A stretch of 51,467 nt of DNA, taken from contig JARLJU010000223.1 of assembly GCA_031291055.1 (NCBI GenBank), positions 1 to 51,467 of the forward strand, given 5' to 3'. Positions 1 through 10,597 of the stretch are shown here, one piece after another. The first letter of the stretch is position 1, and every line of letters begins with the position of its first letter. This stretch comes from Rudaea sp. Lineage in GTDB: Bacteria > Pseudomonadota > Gammaproteobacteria > Xanthomonadales > Rhodanobacteraceae. The position numbers were made by a program, and so were the translations under genes. The notes under the pieces were generated by a model. That model was not told the DNA's origin and did no database searches. It was given only the letters and a program-made list of their open reading frames with translations.

Positions 1-460
1 ACCAGATGGCGACCATGTTGTTGTTCGTGGCTGCCTCGATCTGGAAGCCCTGGCCGGCCTGCTGGGGGTTGTACCAGTTGCCGCTCATGTAGCCGCCGAT
101 CGTGATGGTCGGCGGTGGCGGCGTTACCGCATTGACGATGACGCTGCCAAACATGCCCTCGCCAGGAGCGCCATGGAGTGTGCAGTAGTAGCCGATTGTT
201 CCCGGGGTGCTGAACGTCTGGGTAAAAGTCCAGCCCGTGGCTACGGCACCACTGGTGAACGAACCGTCGTTGGCAACCACGTTGTGGGGGACGTTGCCGA
301 CATTCTTGAATGTCACGCTGTCGCCAACGTTGATCGTCACGGTGGCGGGGGTGAACGTCAGATTCGCATTCGCGGTGACCGTTACGTTGTTTGCCCATCC
401 GGCGGTCGTGCACGCAAACAGCAGACCCGCAAACCATGCAAGTGATCGGTGTAAATTCAT
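1..460 (-). CDS. Secreted cupredoxin-domain protein, C-terminus cut by window edge
   Basis: The gene runs leftwards off the window; 153 residues are visible. The start ATG at 460 is preceded by GGAGG seven bases upstream. An N-terminal signal peptide (hydrophobic LAWFAGLLFACTTAGWA, likely cut before NNVTV) is followed by a plastocyanin-like fold of about 85 residues. The type 1 copper ligands are visible: His59 in VPHNVV, Cys93 and His96 in YYCTLHG, and Met103 in GEGMFG. A PPPP linker then leads into a second module beginning GGYMSGNWYNPQQAGQGFQ, which is cut off. The protein probably binds copper in the periplasm or outside the cell; an electron-transfer role is inference. The same C-terminal SGNWY module recurs in the gene at 42724-43782. 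Confidence 0.85.
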   Translation of the reverse strand, partial: MNLHRSLAWFAGLLFACTTAGWANNVTVTANANLTFTPATVTINVGDSVTFKNVGNVPHNVVANDGSFTSGAVATGWTFTQTFSTPGTIGYYCTLHGAPGEGMFGSVIVNAVTPPPPTITIGGYMSGNWYNPQQAGQGFQIEAATNNNMVAIW

Positions 461-772
461 GAAACAGCCTCCGCAATGCATCACGCCAGAAATTTGGCGA
501 CTGACGCCGCGGAACACAACGTCTTTTGGACGATCGTGGCCCGCGGCAATCCCATGGTGCTGCCGGGTACATTCCCGATCGCCGGCCGAAGGTTCAACTT
601 CATGGTCTCGTGATCTCGCGGACCCGGTTGGTCGATTCAGGGGGTCCTTGACGATGTGACGGCGATCTCCTCCGGATTCCCTGCATCGTGTGATGCGCGG
701 TGAATCTTTCAGGAAGATCCGGCGAATGAATGTGATCCGATTCACGCCTGCGGAATATTTCCGCGCGTTTGT
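461..772. other. Intergenic region without a recognised gene
   Basis: Between the cupredoxin gene and the 3' end of the phosphatase gene, both on the minus strand. It should hold the promoter of the cupredoxin gene, but no convincing -35/-10 pair stands out. No RNA gene, repeat or coding stretch was recognised. Confidence 0.5.
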
Positions 773-2059
773 CTAGGCGCTGATCCTGAGCACGACCAGA
801 GTCTGGTCATCGCTGCCGATGGGATTTTCCTGATGTGCCTGTACTGCGGCGACGATGCAGTCGCGCAGCGCCTGCGGAGCATCCGGACCCGATGCGACCA
901 GGTCACGCAGACGATCTGTGCCGAACATGTGGCCATCGCGATCGCGCGCCTCGCTGAGGCCATCGGTATAAAGAACCAGCATGTCGCCGTGCGCCAGGGC
1001 AGTTTCGTTGTTGCGGTATTCGTAGTCGCGCAGCACGCCCATGGGAATCTGGTCGCTTTCGCCGAGCAGCCACACCTTGCCGTCGCGTCGGTGCAGCAGG
1101 GGCGGATGGCCCGCACTGAGGTAGCTCAGGATACGCGTATCCGGCCGGTACACGAGCGCCAGCACGGTCATGAAGTGACCGCGGTTGCGGCGCGAGAAGA
1201 AATAGCGGTTTGCATAGGTCGCCGCGCCGGCGGGTTGCGGGCCGCCATTACCGGTATAGGTGCGCAGGATGGCATCGAACTGTACCGCCTCCATCGCCGC
1301 CGCGGCGCCATGGCCGGAGACATCGCCGACGATCACGCCCCACATGTCGCCGTGCCCGAGCACGAAATCCGGCGGGGCAAAATCCGTGAGCCGGCTCATC
1401 TCGTAGTAGTCGCCGGCCGCCGTTGCCGCCGGCTGCCAGTGCACGGCGTATTCCAGCCCCTGTATCTGCGGATTGTCCGGCAAGAGCAGTCTCTGGATGT
1501 CGGCAAGGTTCTCGATTTCCAGACGCTGGCGTTCGGTTTCGCGGGCCAGTGCGCGCAGCGCAATTGGCCGCACGATCAGGCTGGCTGCCAGATTGACGTG
1601 CAGGAGCATGCGTTCCAGGTCGCAGTTGTCGAAGCGGTGCGCCAGTGTGCTGCCGAAGGCCAGCCAGTGCGTATGCCTGCCGGCATTGGCGAGCGGCATC
1701 GCGAGTATCGCGGCCGGGGCAAACAGTGCCTGCGCCAGTGGCAGCGCGCGTTCGGTCGTCGCCACGGCAACGACGTGTGGTGCAACATTGTCCACAATGC
1801 GGCATGCCAGTGCGTCCTCGAAAAGGGGCAGCTCACTGTGTTCGCCATTCGGATCGACGTTCGCAACGTGTTCGGTTGCATCGGGTCCGATCAGCCCGGC
1901 GAGGCGGCAGCTTCCGGGCTTCTGTCCGCGAATCAGCAGCAGAGCCAGCGAACAGCCTGGAAAATCGACGGCAAAGTGCGCATGCATCGCACGCAGCGCC
2001 GCGCGCGAATCTCCGTCGAAGGCGCTGAGGGCGAGGATGCGTTCAAAGGACGACGACAT
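773..2059 (-). CDS. PP2C-type serine/threonine phosphatase of the SpoIIE/RsbU class
   Basis: About 428 residues. The N-terminal half looks like a degenerate GAF-type sensor region. The linker IENLADIQRLLLPDNPQIQG is the usual lead into the SpoIIE phosphatase domain. That domain shows GGDYYE-like AAGDYYEMS, the metal-binding GDVSGHGAAAA, the core SAGHPPLL and the late YTDGLSEARD motif. Proteins of this class dephosphorylate anti-anti-sigma factors or act as response-regulator outputs; no partner gene lies beside it. I chose the ATG at 2059 (MSSSFERIL); an in-frame GTG at 2095 would add 12 residues. Neither start has a strong ribosome binding site. Confidence 0.9.
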   Translation of the reverse strand: MSSSFERILALSAFDGDSRAALRAMHAHFAVDFPGCSLALLLIRGQKPGSCRLAGLIGPDATEHVANVDPNGEHSELPLFEDALACRIVDNVAPHVVAVATTERALPLAQALFAPAAILAMPLANAGRHTHWLAFGSTLAHRFDNCDLERMLLHVNLAASLIVRPIALRALARETERQRLEIENLADIQRLLLPDNPQIQGLEYAVHWQPAATAAGDYYEMSRLTDFAPPDFVLGHGDMWGVIVGDVSGHGAAAAMEAVQFDAILRTYTGNGGPQPAGAATYANRYFFSRRNRGHFMTVLALVYRPDTRILSYLSAGHPPLLHRRDGKVWLLGESDQIPMGVLRDYEYRNNETALAHGDMLVLYTDGLSEARDRDGHMFGTDRLRDLVASGPDAPQALRDCIVAAVQAHQENPIGSDDQTLVVLRISA

Positions 2060-2160
2060 GCGCCGATTGTGGCGGACCCGCGTCCGGCATGCCACTTTGC
2101 AGGCAGTCAGTCAGGTTGGGCCAGGGCTTTTTACCTTTTACGTTCAGCCGCTATCAGCAA

Positions 2161-5100
2161 TCAGTGCTCCGTTTCGGTCTCTGCAGCGAGCTCGGCGCTG
2201 ACGTCGCCACCACGCAGCAATCGCGTTTTCGCCGCCCATTCCGCCGCGGCATCCATCGGTTCGAGCGCAGCGAAGGTTGCGCCGGTGAGCGTGGCGATGG
2301 GCGCGCCGTCGCGATACAGCACGCGCGCCCCGGTCAGGCCCGGCAGCTTTGGCCCGGCGACGATGCTGCCGACCAGGTTGAGCGGATCGGCACCACAGAC
2401 GCTGACCAGCGTTCCGTCGTGTGGCTTCTGGCGGATGCTGCGCAGCAGGGCGACGGCTTCGGGCAGGGCGAATTGTTCGCCGGACAAGCCGGCGATGAAA
2501 CGCCCGCCGCGGATCTCGCCGCGCGCTTCCAGGCGCTGGCAGACGCGCAGCAGATCACGCCATGGCGGCAGCCACTGCGCTTCGCGGCCGAGCAGGCGCC
2601 AGCACACCACGCCATAGCGCTTGAACAGCGTGCGCACGACGTGTTCCGCCAGATCCAAATCAGTGCGAGCGACATCGATACTTTGCCGCTTTTTTGCTTC
2701 TTCGCCTTCCACCGGTCGGCGGCGCAGCAGCGCCCAGCGTCCGGCATCGGCGATGCCGAGCAGGGCTGTCCGGCGCCCGCGCCGCCGACCGGGCAGCGGC
2801 CGGCGCGATTGCGGCACCAGCAGCGCGCGCAAGCCAGCGAAGCTGTCGGAGTTGATCAGGCCCGCGGCAACGAGTTCGGCCATGGCGGTTTCCAGCTCGG
2901 TATGCAGCAGATGCGTGCCCGTGGCGAGTTCGTCGAAGAACGAAGCGCCGTGATCGCGCAGATAGTCCGCCACCGCCTGCGCACGCGACGACAGTGCCGG
3001 GCTCGCGTCCTGCGTCATGCCACCGAGCTTGGTCCAGATCGGCATATTGCGACGTTGCAGCAGCACGACCGGCGTGGCGCGCACCGGGCCGCTGCCGTAC
3101 TCGCGCGATGTGCCCGGTTCACGCAGTCGCGCCCAGACCAGGCGTCCGGCCAGGCACAGATCGTCGAGCCAGGAAATTTCGTAGCCGGCGACACGCGCTG
3201 GAAGGATTTCGCCTTCCCACGCCGCCGCGGCCGCTTCGAAGCCTTCCAGTTGCGCGAGCACTCCGGCCAGCGCATCGGGGCCACTGACCTGCGAGCCCGG
3301 CGCCACGCGTTGCCACTCGAACAGGAAGCGCATGAAATCGCGCGGCTGCACAGGTTCGATTTCGCGGCGCAGGCGCTTGACCGTATAGCGATGGATGCGC
3401 GCGAGCAGATGGCGCTCGCACCATTCCTCGTCGTCCGCCCCCGGCGTAAAGCGTCCACGCATCACAAACCCTTCCGCTTCCAGCGCAAGCAGTGCCACAC
3501 CGATATCCACTTGTGGAAGATGCAGCGACGCAGCGACAGCGGCGGCACGCACGGGCCCCAGACCCGTCAGGCGTCCACGCACGATATCGGCGAGAGCCTT
3601 TTCGGGCGCCCACGCCATTTCAGCGTATTCCGCAGGCGCATCGATGGGTGGCTCCGGCACGGCATCGGAGAACAGGGCATTGAATTGCGGCAGTCGCTCG
3701 GCGGGGACCCAAAGATCATCCGGCAATCGCGTCGCACGCCGTTGCGCGACCAGCTGCGCAATGTGTTCGCTCCAGAGAGGATTGCCCTGCACTTCGGCCG
3801 CGGTCACAAATCCGAGTCCCATCAGCGCCTCGTGCAGTTCATCCGGGTTGCGCGCTTCCGGCCACGCTTCCTCGCGCACGGCCGTGATCGCGTCCGCATC
3901 CAGGCGGCCGAAATCCTCGGTGGTTTCGGCGTCGCCCCAGCGCCGGCTTTGCACCGCCTGGGTGCGGCGTTCCTCGAGCGGCGCATCATCGAGATAGGCG
4001 TAGGGTCGCGCGTTGAGTATCTCGGCCGCGAGCGGCGAAGGCGCGGTCAGGTCCCGCGCGACAATGTGGATTTCTCCACTTTCCAGCATCTTCAGCAGGC
4101 GCTCGAGGCCTTTGATGTCCATCGCCCCGTGCAGGCAGTCGCGCAGGGTCTGCGCGACCAGCGGGTGGTCGGGAATCTGGCGTTCGCCGACCAGGTTCTC
4201 GGCGCAGGCCACCTGGTCCGGAAATACCGTGGCCAGCAGATCTTCGGATTTCATCCGCTGCAGCTGCGGCGGCACCTTGGCCCCACCGAGGAAGCGCGGC
4301 AGGGCGAGCGAAGTGGTCGCGTTCCAGCGCCAGCGCACACCGAACATGGGTGCGTCGAGCAAGGCCTGCGTCAACACCTCGCGCACGGAATTGGAATGCA
4401 GATAATGCGTGACGTCCGCAAGCGGAAAACTGTGGCTGGTGGACAGCGACAGGATGATCGCGTCTTCGGTCGCGGCGGCCTGCAGCTCGAAATTGAACTT
4501 GCGGCAGAAGCGCTTGCGCAGGGCCAGTCCCCAGGCGCGGTTGATGCGGCTGCCGAACGGCGAATGAATGATGAGCTGGGTGCCGCCGGATTCGTCGAAG
4601 AAGCGCTCCATCGCCAGCGTGCGCTGCGTCGGCAGCAGGCCGAGCGCGGCCTTGGCCGGCCCCAGATAGTCCACGAGCTGGCGCGCGGCCGATTCGCGCA
4701 GGCCCAGTTCATCGAGCAGCCACTGCTGCGCGGTGCTTGCGCCGGATTCCACCTTCTGCGCGAATTCGTCACGCAGCCTGGACACTGCGAACGACAACTC
4801 ATCGCTGCGTCCCGGCGCCTCGCCGAGCCAGAATGGAATCGTCGGTGGCGCACCCTGCGCATCTTCCACGCGTACGCGGCCGCGCTCCACGCGCAGGATG
4901 CGGTATGCGGTATTGCCGAGCTGGAAGATATCGCCGGCGAGGCTCTCCACCGCGAAATCCTCATGCACGGTGCCGACCTTGTGCGCCTGCGGTTCGAGCA
5001 CGACGTCGTAGTCGGCGGTGTCCGGAATTGCCCCGCCGGACGTGATCGCGGTCAGGCGCGCACCGCGGCGTGCGCGCAGCACACCGTTGACAGCGTCGCG

Positions 5101-6516
5101 ATGCAGGTACGCCGAGCGCGGACCGCGGCGCGTAGTGAACCCCTCGGCAAGCATGCGCACGATGTCGCGGAAGGTATTTATGGATAAATCCACAAAGGGA
5201 TACGACCGCGTCAGCATCGCGAACAGCGCATTCTCGTCCCATTCGCGGCAGGCGACTTCGGCCACGATCTGCTGGGCGAGCACGTCGAGCGCATTGCGTT
5301 CGACGTGCAACGTATCGAGTTCGCCGCGGCGGATGGAATCGAGCAGGGCGGTGCATTCGACCAGGTCGTCGCGCGACAGCGGGAACAGGCGGCCCTTTGG
5401 CGTGCCGCCGACGGAATGGCCGGAGCGTCCTGCGCGCTGCAGGAAGGCGGAGATCGAACGTGGCGAGGCGAGTTGGCAGACCAGGTCCACATCGCCGATG
5501 TCGATGCCCAGTTCCAGTGACGAGGTTGCAACCAGCGCGCGCAAATCGCCGCGTTTCAGGCGTTGCTCGGCGGCCAGACGCTGCTCGCGCGCGAGGCTGC
5601 CGTGATGCGAGGTCACCGCGTCCTTGCCCAGAAGTTCGCTCAGATGCCGCGCCGCGCGCTCGGCCATGCGCCGCGTGTTGACGAACACGAGCGTGGTGCG
5701 GTGCTGCTGGATGAGTTCGGCCAGTTGTTTGTAGACCTGCTGCCAGACATCGCCCGACATGACCGCTTCCAGCGGCGCCGCGGGCAGCTCGATGGCCAGA
5801 TCGCGGGCACGCGAGTAGCCGAAATCGACAATCTCGCAATCGGCGTTTTTGTCCGCGGCAACCGAACCGGTGAGGAACTTTGCAATCTCCTCAACAGGCT
5901 TCTGCGTCGCCGACAAGCCAATGCGCGTCAGCTGTCGTCCACACAGCGCTTCGAGCCGCTCCAGCGACAGCGCCAGATGCGCACCGCGCTTGCTCGGGGC
6001 AAGCGCATGTATTTCGTCGACGATCACCGTGCGCGTACTCGCGAGCATCCCGCGGCCGGATTCGGAACCGAGCAGGATGTACAGTGATTCCGGCGTCGTC
6101 ACCACGATGTGCGGCGGCCGCTTGCGCATTTCCGCGCGTTCGGATTGCGGCGTGTCGCCGGTGCGCACACAGGTGCGGATTTCCACGTCGGGGAAGCCAC
6201 CCTTGAACAATTCGTCGCGGATGCCTGCGAGCGGCGCCTCGAGGTTTATGCGCACATCATTGGACAGCGCCTTGAGCGGCGAGACGTAAACCACCGTGGT
6301 TTCGTCCGGCAGCGGCATTTCGATGCCGTGACGCACCAGTTCATCGATGGCGGCAAGGAAGGCAGCGAGGGTCTTGCCAGATCCGGTCGGCGCGGCGATC
6401 AGCGCATGGCGGCCGGACTGAATCGCCGGCCATGCGCGCGTCTGCGCCGGCGTCGGTGCTGAAAATGCACCACGAAACCAGGCCGCGACGGCAGGGTGGA
6501 AATTTTGCAGCGGCAT
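2161..6516 (-). CDS. lhr: Lhr-type DEAD/DEAH-box ATP-dependent helicase
   Basis: About 1451 residues, close to the roughly 1540 of E. coli Lhr. The superfamily 2 motifs are intact: Walker A APTGSGKT near residue 45, DEIH near 168 in [15 protein letters not shown], motif [11 protein letters not shown], then [21 protein letters not shown] and the motif VI stretch QRAGRSGH. The remaining thousand residues correspond to the Lhr winged-helix, beta-barrel and long C-terminal domains ([15 protein letters not shown] signature [17 protein letters not shown]). Lhr is a 3'-5' ssDNA translocase linked to DNA repair. The start is taken at the ATG at 6516; an in-frame GTG at 6531 adds five residues. It stands alone, with no cotranscribed neighbour evident. 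Confidence 0.93.
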   Translation of the reverse strand: MPLQNFHPAVAAWFRGAFSAPTPAQTRAWPAIQSGRHALIAAPTGSGKTLAAFLAAIDELVRHGIEMPLPDETTVVYVSPLKALSNDVRINLEAPLAGIRDELFKGGFPDVEIRTCVRTGDTPQSERAEMRKRPPHIVVTTPESLYILLGSESGRGMLASTRTVIVDEIHALAPSKRGAHLALSLERLEALCGRQLTRIGLSATQKPVEEIAKFLTGSVAADKNADCEIVDFGYSRARDLAIELPAAPLEAVMSGDVWQQVYKQLAELIQQHRTTLVFVNTRRMAERAARHLSELLGKDAVTSHHGSLAREQRLAAEQRLKRGDLRALVATSSLELGIDIGDVDLVCQLASPRSISAFLQRAGRSGHSVGGTPKGRLFPLSRDDLVECTALLDSIRRGELDTLHVERNALDVLAQQIVAEVACREWDENALFAMLTRSYPFVDLSINTFRDIVRMLAEGFTTRRGPRSAYLHRDAVNGVLRARRGARLTAITSGGAIPDTADYDVVLEPQAHKVGTVHEDFAVESLAGDIFQLGNTAYRILRVERGRVRVEDAQGAPPTIPFWLGEAPGRSDELSFAVSRLRDEFAQKVESGASTAQQWLLDELGLRESAARQLVDYLGPAKAALGLLPTQRTLAMERFFDESGGTQLIIHSPFGSRINRAWGLALRKRFCRKFNFELQAAATEDAIILSLSTSHSFPLADVTHYLHSNSVREVLTQALLDAPMFGVRWRWNATTSLALPRFLGGAKVPPQLQRMKSEDLLATVFPDQVACAENLVGERQIPDHPLVAQTLRDCLHGAMDIKGLERLLKMLESGEIHIVARDLTAPSPLAAEILNARPYAYLDDAPLEERRTQAVQSRRWGDAETTEDFGRLDADAITAVREEAWPEARNPDELHEALMGLGFVTAAEVQGNPLWSEHIAQLVAQRRATRLPDDLWVPAERLPQFNALFSDAVPEPPIDAPAEYAEMAWAPEKALADIVRGRLTGLGPVRAAAVAASLHLPQVDIGVALLALEAEGFVMRGRFTPGADDEEWCERHLLARIHRYTVKRLRREIEPVQPRDFMRFLFEWQRVAPGSQVSGPDALAGVLAQLEGFEAAAAAWEGEILPARVAGYEISWLDDLCLAGRLVWARLREPGTSREYGSGPVRATPVVLLQRRNMPIWTKLGGMTQDASPALSSRAQAVADYLRDHGASFFDELATGTHLLHTELETAMAELVAAGLINSDSFAGLRALLVPQSRRPLPGRRRGRRTALLGIADAGRWALLRRRPVEGEEAKKRQSIDVARTDLDLAEHVVRTLFKRYGVVCWRLLGREAQWLPPWRDLLRVCQRLEARGEIRGGRFIAGLSGEQFALPEAVALLRSIRQKPHDGTLVSVCGADPLNLVGSIVAGPKLPGLTGARVLYRDGAPIATLTGATFAALEPMDAAAEWAAKTRLLRGGDVSAELAAETETEH

Positions 6517-6672
6517 TGAGCGATTGTGCACCCGACGACGTTAAGGTTCGGTGCCGGTTGCGCAGCACCCTTGGCGCGAATGTTGCGCGGTTTGAGTCTC
6601 AGGGCGTGATATTGCGACGCGTGCCGCGTTCGGCAAGGCAGCGCGGCAAACGACCGCGCTGCCTGCCGGGCA

Positions 6673-8679
6673 TCAGGCACCGGCGGTCTTGCGGCTCACC
6701 TTTTCGATCCAGCGATACAGCGCAAGCACGGATACGACAAAGGCGATGCCGCCGATCCACAACGCCGCATTGTCGGCAAACTCCTCGCCGACCAGGGCGA
6801 GCGGGAAGTCCTTGCCCGAAAACGCGACGATTGCCGCGATCAGCACGCCGATCAGGCCTTCGCCGACGATCATGCCCGAGGCGAGCAGCACGCCGAGCTG
6901 TTTGGCAGCTTCGGGTTTAGGTCCGCGATCCGCGCGCCGATCGTAGTACCAGCCTGCAATTGCACCGACCACGACCATCAGCGTGCTCGAGGTCGGCAGA
7001 TAGATGCCCAGGCCGACGGCGAGCGGCGACAGATGCGCGGACTTGGTCGTGCGGCGCAACACCTCGTCGACGATGATCATGATCACGCCGACCAGGCCGC
7101 CGACTTCGATCAGCCCCCAATCGATATTGTTCTGGATAACGCCCTGCGCGAGTGCCGAGATCAGTCCGGCCTGCGGCGCCGCGAGCGAGCGTCCGGGCAC
7201 GGCACCGGGCGCACCGGTGAAACCGTAGGCGTGGTTGAGCAGATCCAGAATGGGTGGAATGACCGCCGCGCCCGCGATCACGCCGACCAGCAGCGCCCAC
7301 TGCTGCTTCGACGGGGTGGCGTCGACGAGCTGACCGGTCTTCAAGTCCTGCAGGTTGTTGTTGGCGATCGTCGCCACCGCAAACACGATTGCGGTGATGA
7401 ACAGCGCGAACGCGACCAGACCTTGATCGTTGCTGCTGCCCAGCATCGGCTTGATGCCGAACACGAGCAGCAGGGCTGCGCCGATCACGACCAGAATGCC
7501 GATGCCGGACAGCGGACTGTTCGAGGAGCCGATCAGGCCGGCCATGTAACCGCATACCGCGGAGACGAGGAAGCTCATGACCACGACGTAGATCAGGCCG
7601 CCGGCGACGAGCAGCGCCATATGGTCGCCGAGCCCGCTGACGACGCTGAAGTGGCCGAGCAGCCAGGCAATCGGCACGAAACACACGAGCATGATCAGAC
7701 CGACCGTGCCGATCGGAATATCCTGCTCGGTGCGCGGCAGCGTCGCGGCCTGCCCGGCTTTGCGTATGCGCGAAGCCGCCATCGCGGAGGCCAGGCCGCT
7801 CACGACCGGCTTGACGAGTTTGGCCAGCGTCCAGATTGCGGCGACGCCGATTGTTCCGGCGCCGACAAAGCGCACCTGATGGCTCCAGGTCGATTGCGCC
7901 ACTTCGCCTGCTGCGCCGGCGACCGCCGCGATAGCCGAGTAGTGGGGTACGCCCCAGATCCAGCCGATCCCAGCGCCGACCAGCATGGCGATGCCGACCC
8001 AGAGACCAACCAGATGACCCACGGCCAGCAGCGCAAAGGAAAGATTGAAATCGAAGCCGGTCACCGCGCCGCGGTCTCCGCCGAAGCGGAAGAAATGCAC
8101 GATGTCGCTGGCGAAGACGCGGGTCGCCACGATCAGGGCGAAGGCAGCTGCGCTGATCGAACCCCAGACCACGGCGAGCAGGCCCGCGCGATTTTCATCG
8201 TCCGCCGCCTGCGTCCTGTCGCCGCCGCCGCCGACCTTCAATACTTCGGCGCAGGCTACGCCTTCCGGATAGGGCAGGTCGGAATTTGTCACCAGCGCGC
8301 GGCGCAGCGGGATCGAATACATCACGCCAAGAATTCCACCAAGCGCGCAGATCGCGAACGAAACCCAGTACGGGAAACCGGTCCACCAGCCGATCATGAC
8401 CAGTCCCGGCAGGACGAAGATGATCGACGACAGCGTGCCGGCAGCCGAGGCAACCGTCTGCACGATGTTGTTTTCCTGGATCGTCGAGTTCTTGAATCCG
8501 CGCAGCAGGGCCATCGAAATTACCGCTGCGGGAATCGACGTCGCAAACGTCAGGCCGGCCTTGAGGCCGAAGAACACGTTTGCCGCGGTGAATACGACGG
8601 TGATGACGACGCCGAGGACCAGGCCGCGCACGGTCAGTTCGGTGCGCGGCTCGGCGTCGGACTTTGCAGAATTGATCAC
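6673..8679 (-). CDS. OPT-family oligopeptide transporter
   Basis: About 668 residues with some 14-16 hydrophobic segments. It begins TELTVRGLVLGVVITVVFTAANVFFGLKAG and carries the family signature NSDLPYPEGVACAEVLK. These proteins use the proton gradient to import oligopeptides or metal-chelate compounds through the inner membrane. The start is the GTG at 8679 (VINSAKSD), placed eight bases after AGGGG; the open frame continues upstream to 8781, but that extra part is not membrane-protein-like. It is divergent from prpD with a 210-base shared promoter region. Substrate unknown. Confidence 0.92.
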   Translation of the reverse strand: MINSAKSDAEPRTELTVRGLVLGVVITVVFTAANVFFGLKAGLTFATSIPAAVISMALLRGFKNSTIQENNIVQTVASAAGTLSSIIFVLPGLVMIGWWTGFPYWVSFAICALGGILGVMYSIPLRRALVTNSDLPYPEGVACAEVLKVGGGGDRTQAADDENRAGLLAVVWGSISAAAFALIVATRVFASDIVHFFRFGGDRGAVTGFDFNLSFALLAVGHLVGLWVGIAMLVGAGIGWIWGVPHYSAIAAVAGAAGEVAQSTWSHQVRFVGAGTIGVAAIWTLAKLVKPVVSGLASAMAASRIRKAGQAATLPRTEQDIPIGTVGLIMLVCFVPIAWLLGHFSVVSGLGDHMALLVAGGLIYVVVMSFLVSAVCGYMAGLIGSSNSPLSGIGILVVIGAALLLVFGIKPMLGSSNDQGLVAFALFITAIVFAVATIANNNLQDLKTGQLVDATPSKQQWALLVGVIAGAAVIPPILDLLNHAYGFTGAPGAVPGRSLAAPQAGLISALAQGVIQNNIDWGLIEVGGLVGVIMIIVDEVLRRTTKSAHLSPLAVGLGIYLPTSSTLMVVVGAIAGWYYDRRADRGPKPEAAKQLGVLLASGMIVGEGLIGVLIAAIVAFSGKDFPLALVGEEFADNAALWIGGIAFVVSVLALYRWIEKVSRKTAGA

Positions 8680-8889
8680 AAGGATTTCCCCTTCTAGTCG
8701 AAATGGGCGGGTGGCAAGCCCGCTTTGTGATCGTCGCGATCGGGGACGAGCACACACCAACGGCCCAAGTATCGCAGACATTGCATTTCTCGTGCACTCG
8801 CTCGTCGCCCTGGGCGGCGCGCAGAAATGCGGCTAAAACCCGACCCGATCCATTACAATGCGCGCCCCCGCACCAAGCTCGGAAGACCC

Positions 8890-10338
8890 ATGAGCCACCA
8901 CGATATCCGTTCGGCCAAGCGGCCTAATCCCGACCAGCCGATGGTCGACATTGCCGACTACGTCGTCGACTACAAGATCGATTCGGACGACGCCTACGAC
9001 ACCGCACGCTACATGCTGATGGATTCGCTTGGCTGTGCGATGCTGGCGATGAAGTTTCCCGAGTGCGTGAAACACCTGGGGCCGCTGGTGCCGGGTGCGA
9101 CCTTGTCCGGCGGCGTGCGTGTGCCAGGCACGAGCTTTGAACTGGACCCGGTGCAGGCCGCCTACAACATCGGCGTGCAGGTGCGCTGGCTGGATTTCAA
9201 CGATACCTGGCTCGCTGCCGAGTGGGGGCATCCTTCCGACAACCTGGGTGCGATTCTCGCCGTTGCCGATTATCTGTCGCGCAAGAACATCCGCGAGGGC
9301 GGCAAGCCGCTGACGGTGCGCGACGTGCTCACTGCTGCGATCAAGGCGCATGAAATCCAGGGTTGTTACGCACTGAAGAATTCATTCAATCGCGTCGGCC
9401 TGGATCACGTGATTCTGGTGCGGCTCGCGTCCACGGCGGTGACCACGCGGATGCTTGGTGGCAGCAGGCAGGACATCATCAACGCGGTATCCCACAGCTG
9501 GATCGACAACGGGGTATTGCGCACCTATCGGCATGCACCGAACGCCGGGCCACGCAAGAGCTGGGCCGCCGGCGACGCCTGCCGGCGCGCAGTGACGCAT
9601 GCGCTGAATGCGGTCAAGGGTTGCGTTGGCTACCCCTCGGCGCTCACGGCCAATACCTGGGGCTTCTACGACGTGGCGTTCAAGGGCAAGGCCTTCGAGT
9701 TCGAGCGTCCGTTTGGCAGTTACGTGATGGAAAATGTCCTTTTCAAGATCAGTTTCCCCGCCGAGTTCCATGCGCAAACCGCCGTCGAATGCGCGATGAA
9801 GCTGCATGCACAGGTTGCCGGCAGGCTCGACCAGATCGAGCGCATCGAGATTGAGACGCAGGAAGCCGGAGTGCGCATCATCGACAAGACCGGACCGCTG
9901 GCCAATTACGCCGATCGCGACCATTGCATCCAGTATATGGTCGCGGTGCCCTTGATCTTCGGGCGTCTGACTGCCGACGATTACAACGACAGTGTTGCCG
10001 CCGATCCGCGCATCGATGCACTGCGTGCAAAGATGACGGTGATTGAGAATCCGCAATTCACCAAGGACTATTTCGACCCGGCCAAGCGCTACATTGGCAA
10101 CGCCGTGCAGGTGTTTTTCAAGGACGGCAGCAAGACCGACAAGGTCTCAATCGACTATCCGATCGGACACCGCAAGCGGCGTGATGAGGGAATTCCGGTC
10201 CTGGTCGAGAAGTTCAAGCATGCCTTGGCAGGACATCTGCCGGCACGGCAGGTCGAGCTGATCATGGCGGTTGCCGCCGATCGTGCCGTTTTCGAGACGC
10301 TGCCCGTGAACCGCTTTATGGACATGTTTGCCTGTTGA
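8890..10338 (+). CDS. prpD: 2-methylcitrate dehydratase PrpD
   Basis: 482 residues, the usual PrpD length. The MmgE/PrpD family core is clear: WLDFNDTWLAAEWGHPSDNL, RTYRHAPNAGPRKSWAAGDA and NTWGFYDVAFKGK are typical of true PrpD. The enzyme dehydrates 2-methylcitrate in the methylcitrate cycle that degrades propionyl-CoA. The start ATG at 8890 has GGAAG four bases upstream. A TACAAT box at 8854-8859 could be a -10 element, though no good -35 is visible. prpB, prpC, acnD and the regulator prpR are not adjacent, so the rest of the pathway must lie elsewhere or be missing. Confidence 0.93.
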   Translation: MSHHDIRSAKRPNPDQPMVDIADYVVDYKIDSDDAYDTARYMLMDSLGCAMLAMKFPECVKHLGPLVPGATLSGGVRVPGTSFELDPVQAAYNIGVQVRWLDFNDTWLAAEWGHPSDNLGAILAVADYLSRKNIREGGKPLTVRDVLTAAIKAHEIQGCYALKNSFNRVGLDHVILVRLASTAVTTRMLGGSRQDIINAVSHSWIDNGVLRTYRHAPNAGPRKSWAAGDACRRAVTHALNAVKGCVGYPSALTANTWGFYDVAFKGKAFEFERPFGSYVMENVLFKISFPAEFHAQTAVECAMKLHAQVAGRLDQIERIEIETQEAGVRIIDKTGPLANYADRDHCIQYMVAVPLIFGRLTADDYNDSVAADPRIDALRAKMTVIENPQFTKDYFDPAKRYIGNAVQVFFKDGSKTDKVSIDYPIGHRKRRDEGIPVLVEKFKHALAGHLPARQVELIMAVAADRAVFETLPVNRFMDMFAC

Positions 10339-10495
10339 CGCGCGCGCGGGCGGAAAGCGTACGAACTGCGCCGCAGCAGCGTCTTTGCACGTGTTTTTAT
10401 TGAGAAAGTTGTATATGACCGGACCCTGAACAGGGGTGGTCGCAAGGATACGGTTTTGCTAGACTGTGTCGGCTCGCGTTGCTGCTGTGCTAACA

Positions 10496-10501
10496 TATAA
10501 T
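10496..10501 (+). promoter_or_regulatory. Candidate -10 element (TATAAT) upstream of the OmpA-family gene
   Basis: A perfect TATAAT lies in an otherwise GC-rich 259-base intergenic region, about 100 bases before the ATG at 10598. No canonical -35 sits 16-18 bases upstream; TTGCTG at 10479 is too close. The call is weak and would imply a leader of about 90 bases. Confidence 0.3.
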
Positions 10502-10597
10502 TAACGCGACACGATCGTTGCCTGCGTATTGGCAACGAACATGCGCGCCGCGTGGGTGGAGCGGACGCCCAAAAAACCAAGTATTGAGGAGACTCCG

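Noticed and set aside
833..2617. 594-residue plus-strand frame opposite the SpoIIE phosphatase
   Set aside because: The phosphatase motifs on the minus strand are complete; the plus-strand product has no family features and runs into lhr.
2089..5187. Very long open frame on the plus strand opposite lhr
   Set aside because: It is antisense to a clear helicase gene; the product is rich in Arg, Gln and His without domains. High third-position GC on the true strand removes stops from the opposite strand.
5176..5200. DnaA-box-like TGGATAAATCCACAA
   Set aside because: It does not match TTATNCACA, lies inside lhr, and no cluster of boxes or dnaA/dnaN genes is near.
7033..8697. 554-residue plus-strand frame opposite the OPT transporter
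   Set aside because: Asp/Gln/Arg-rich shadow product; the transporter on the minus strand is unmistakable.
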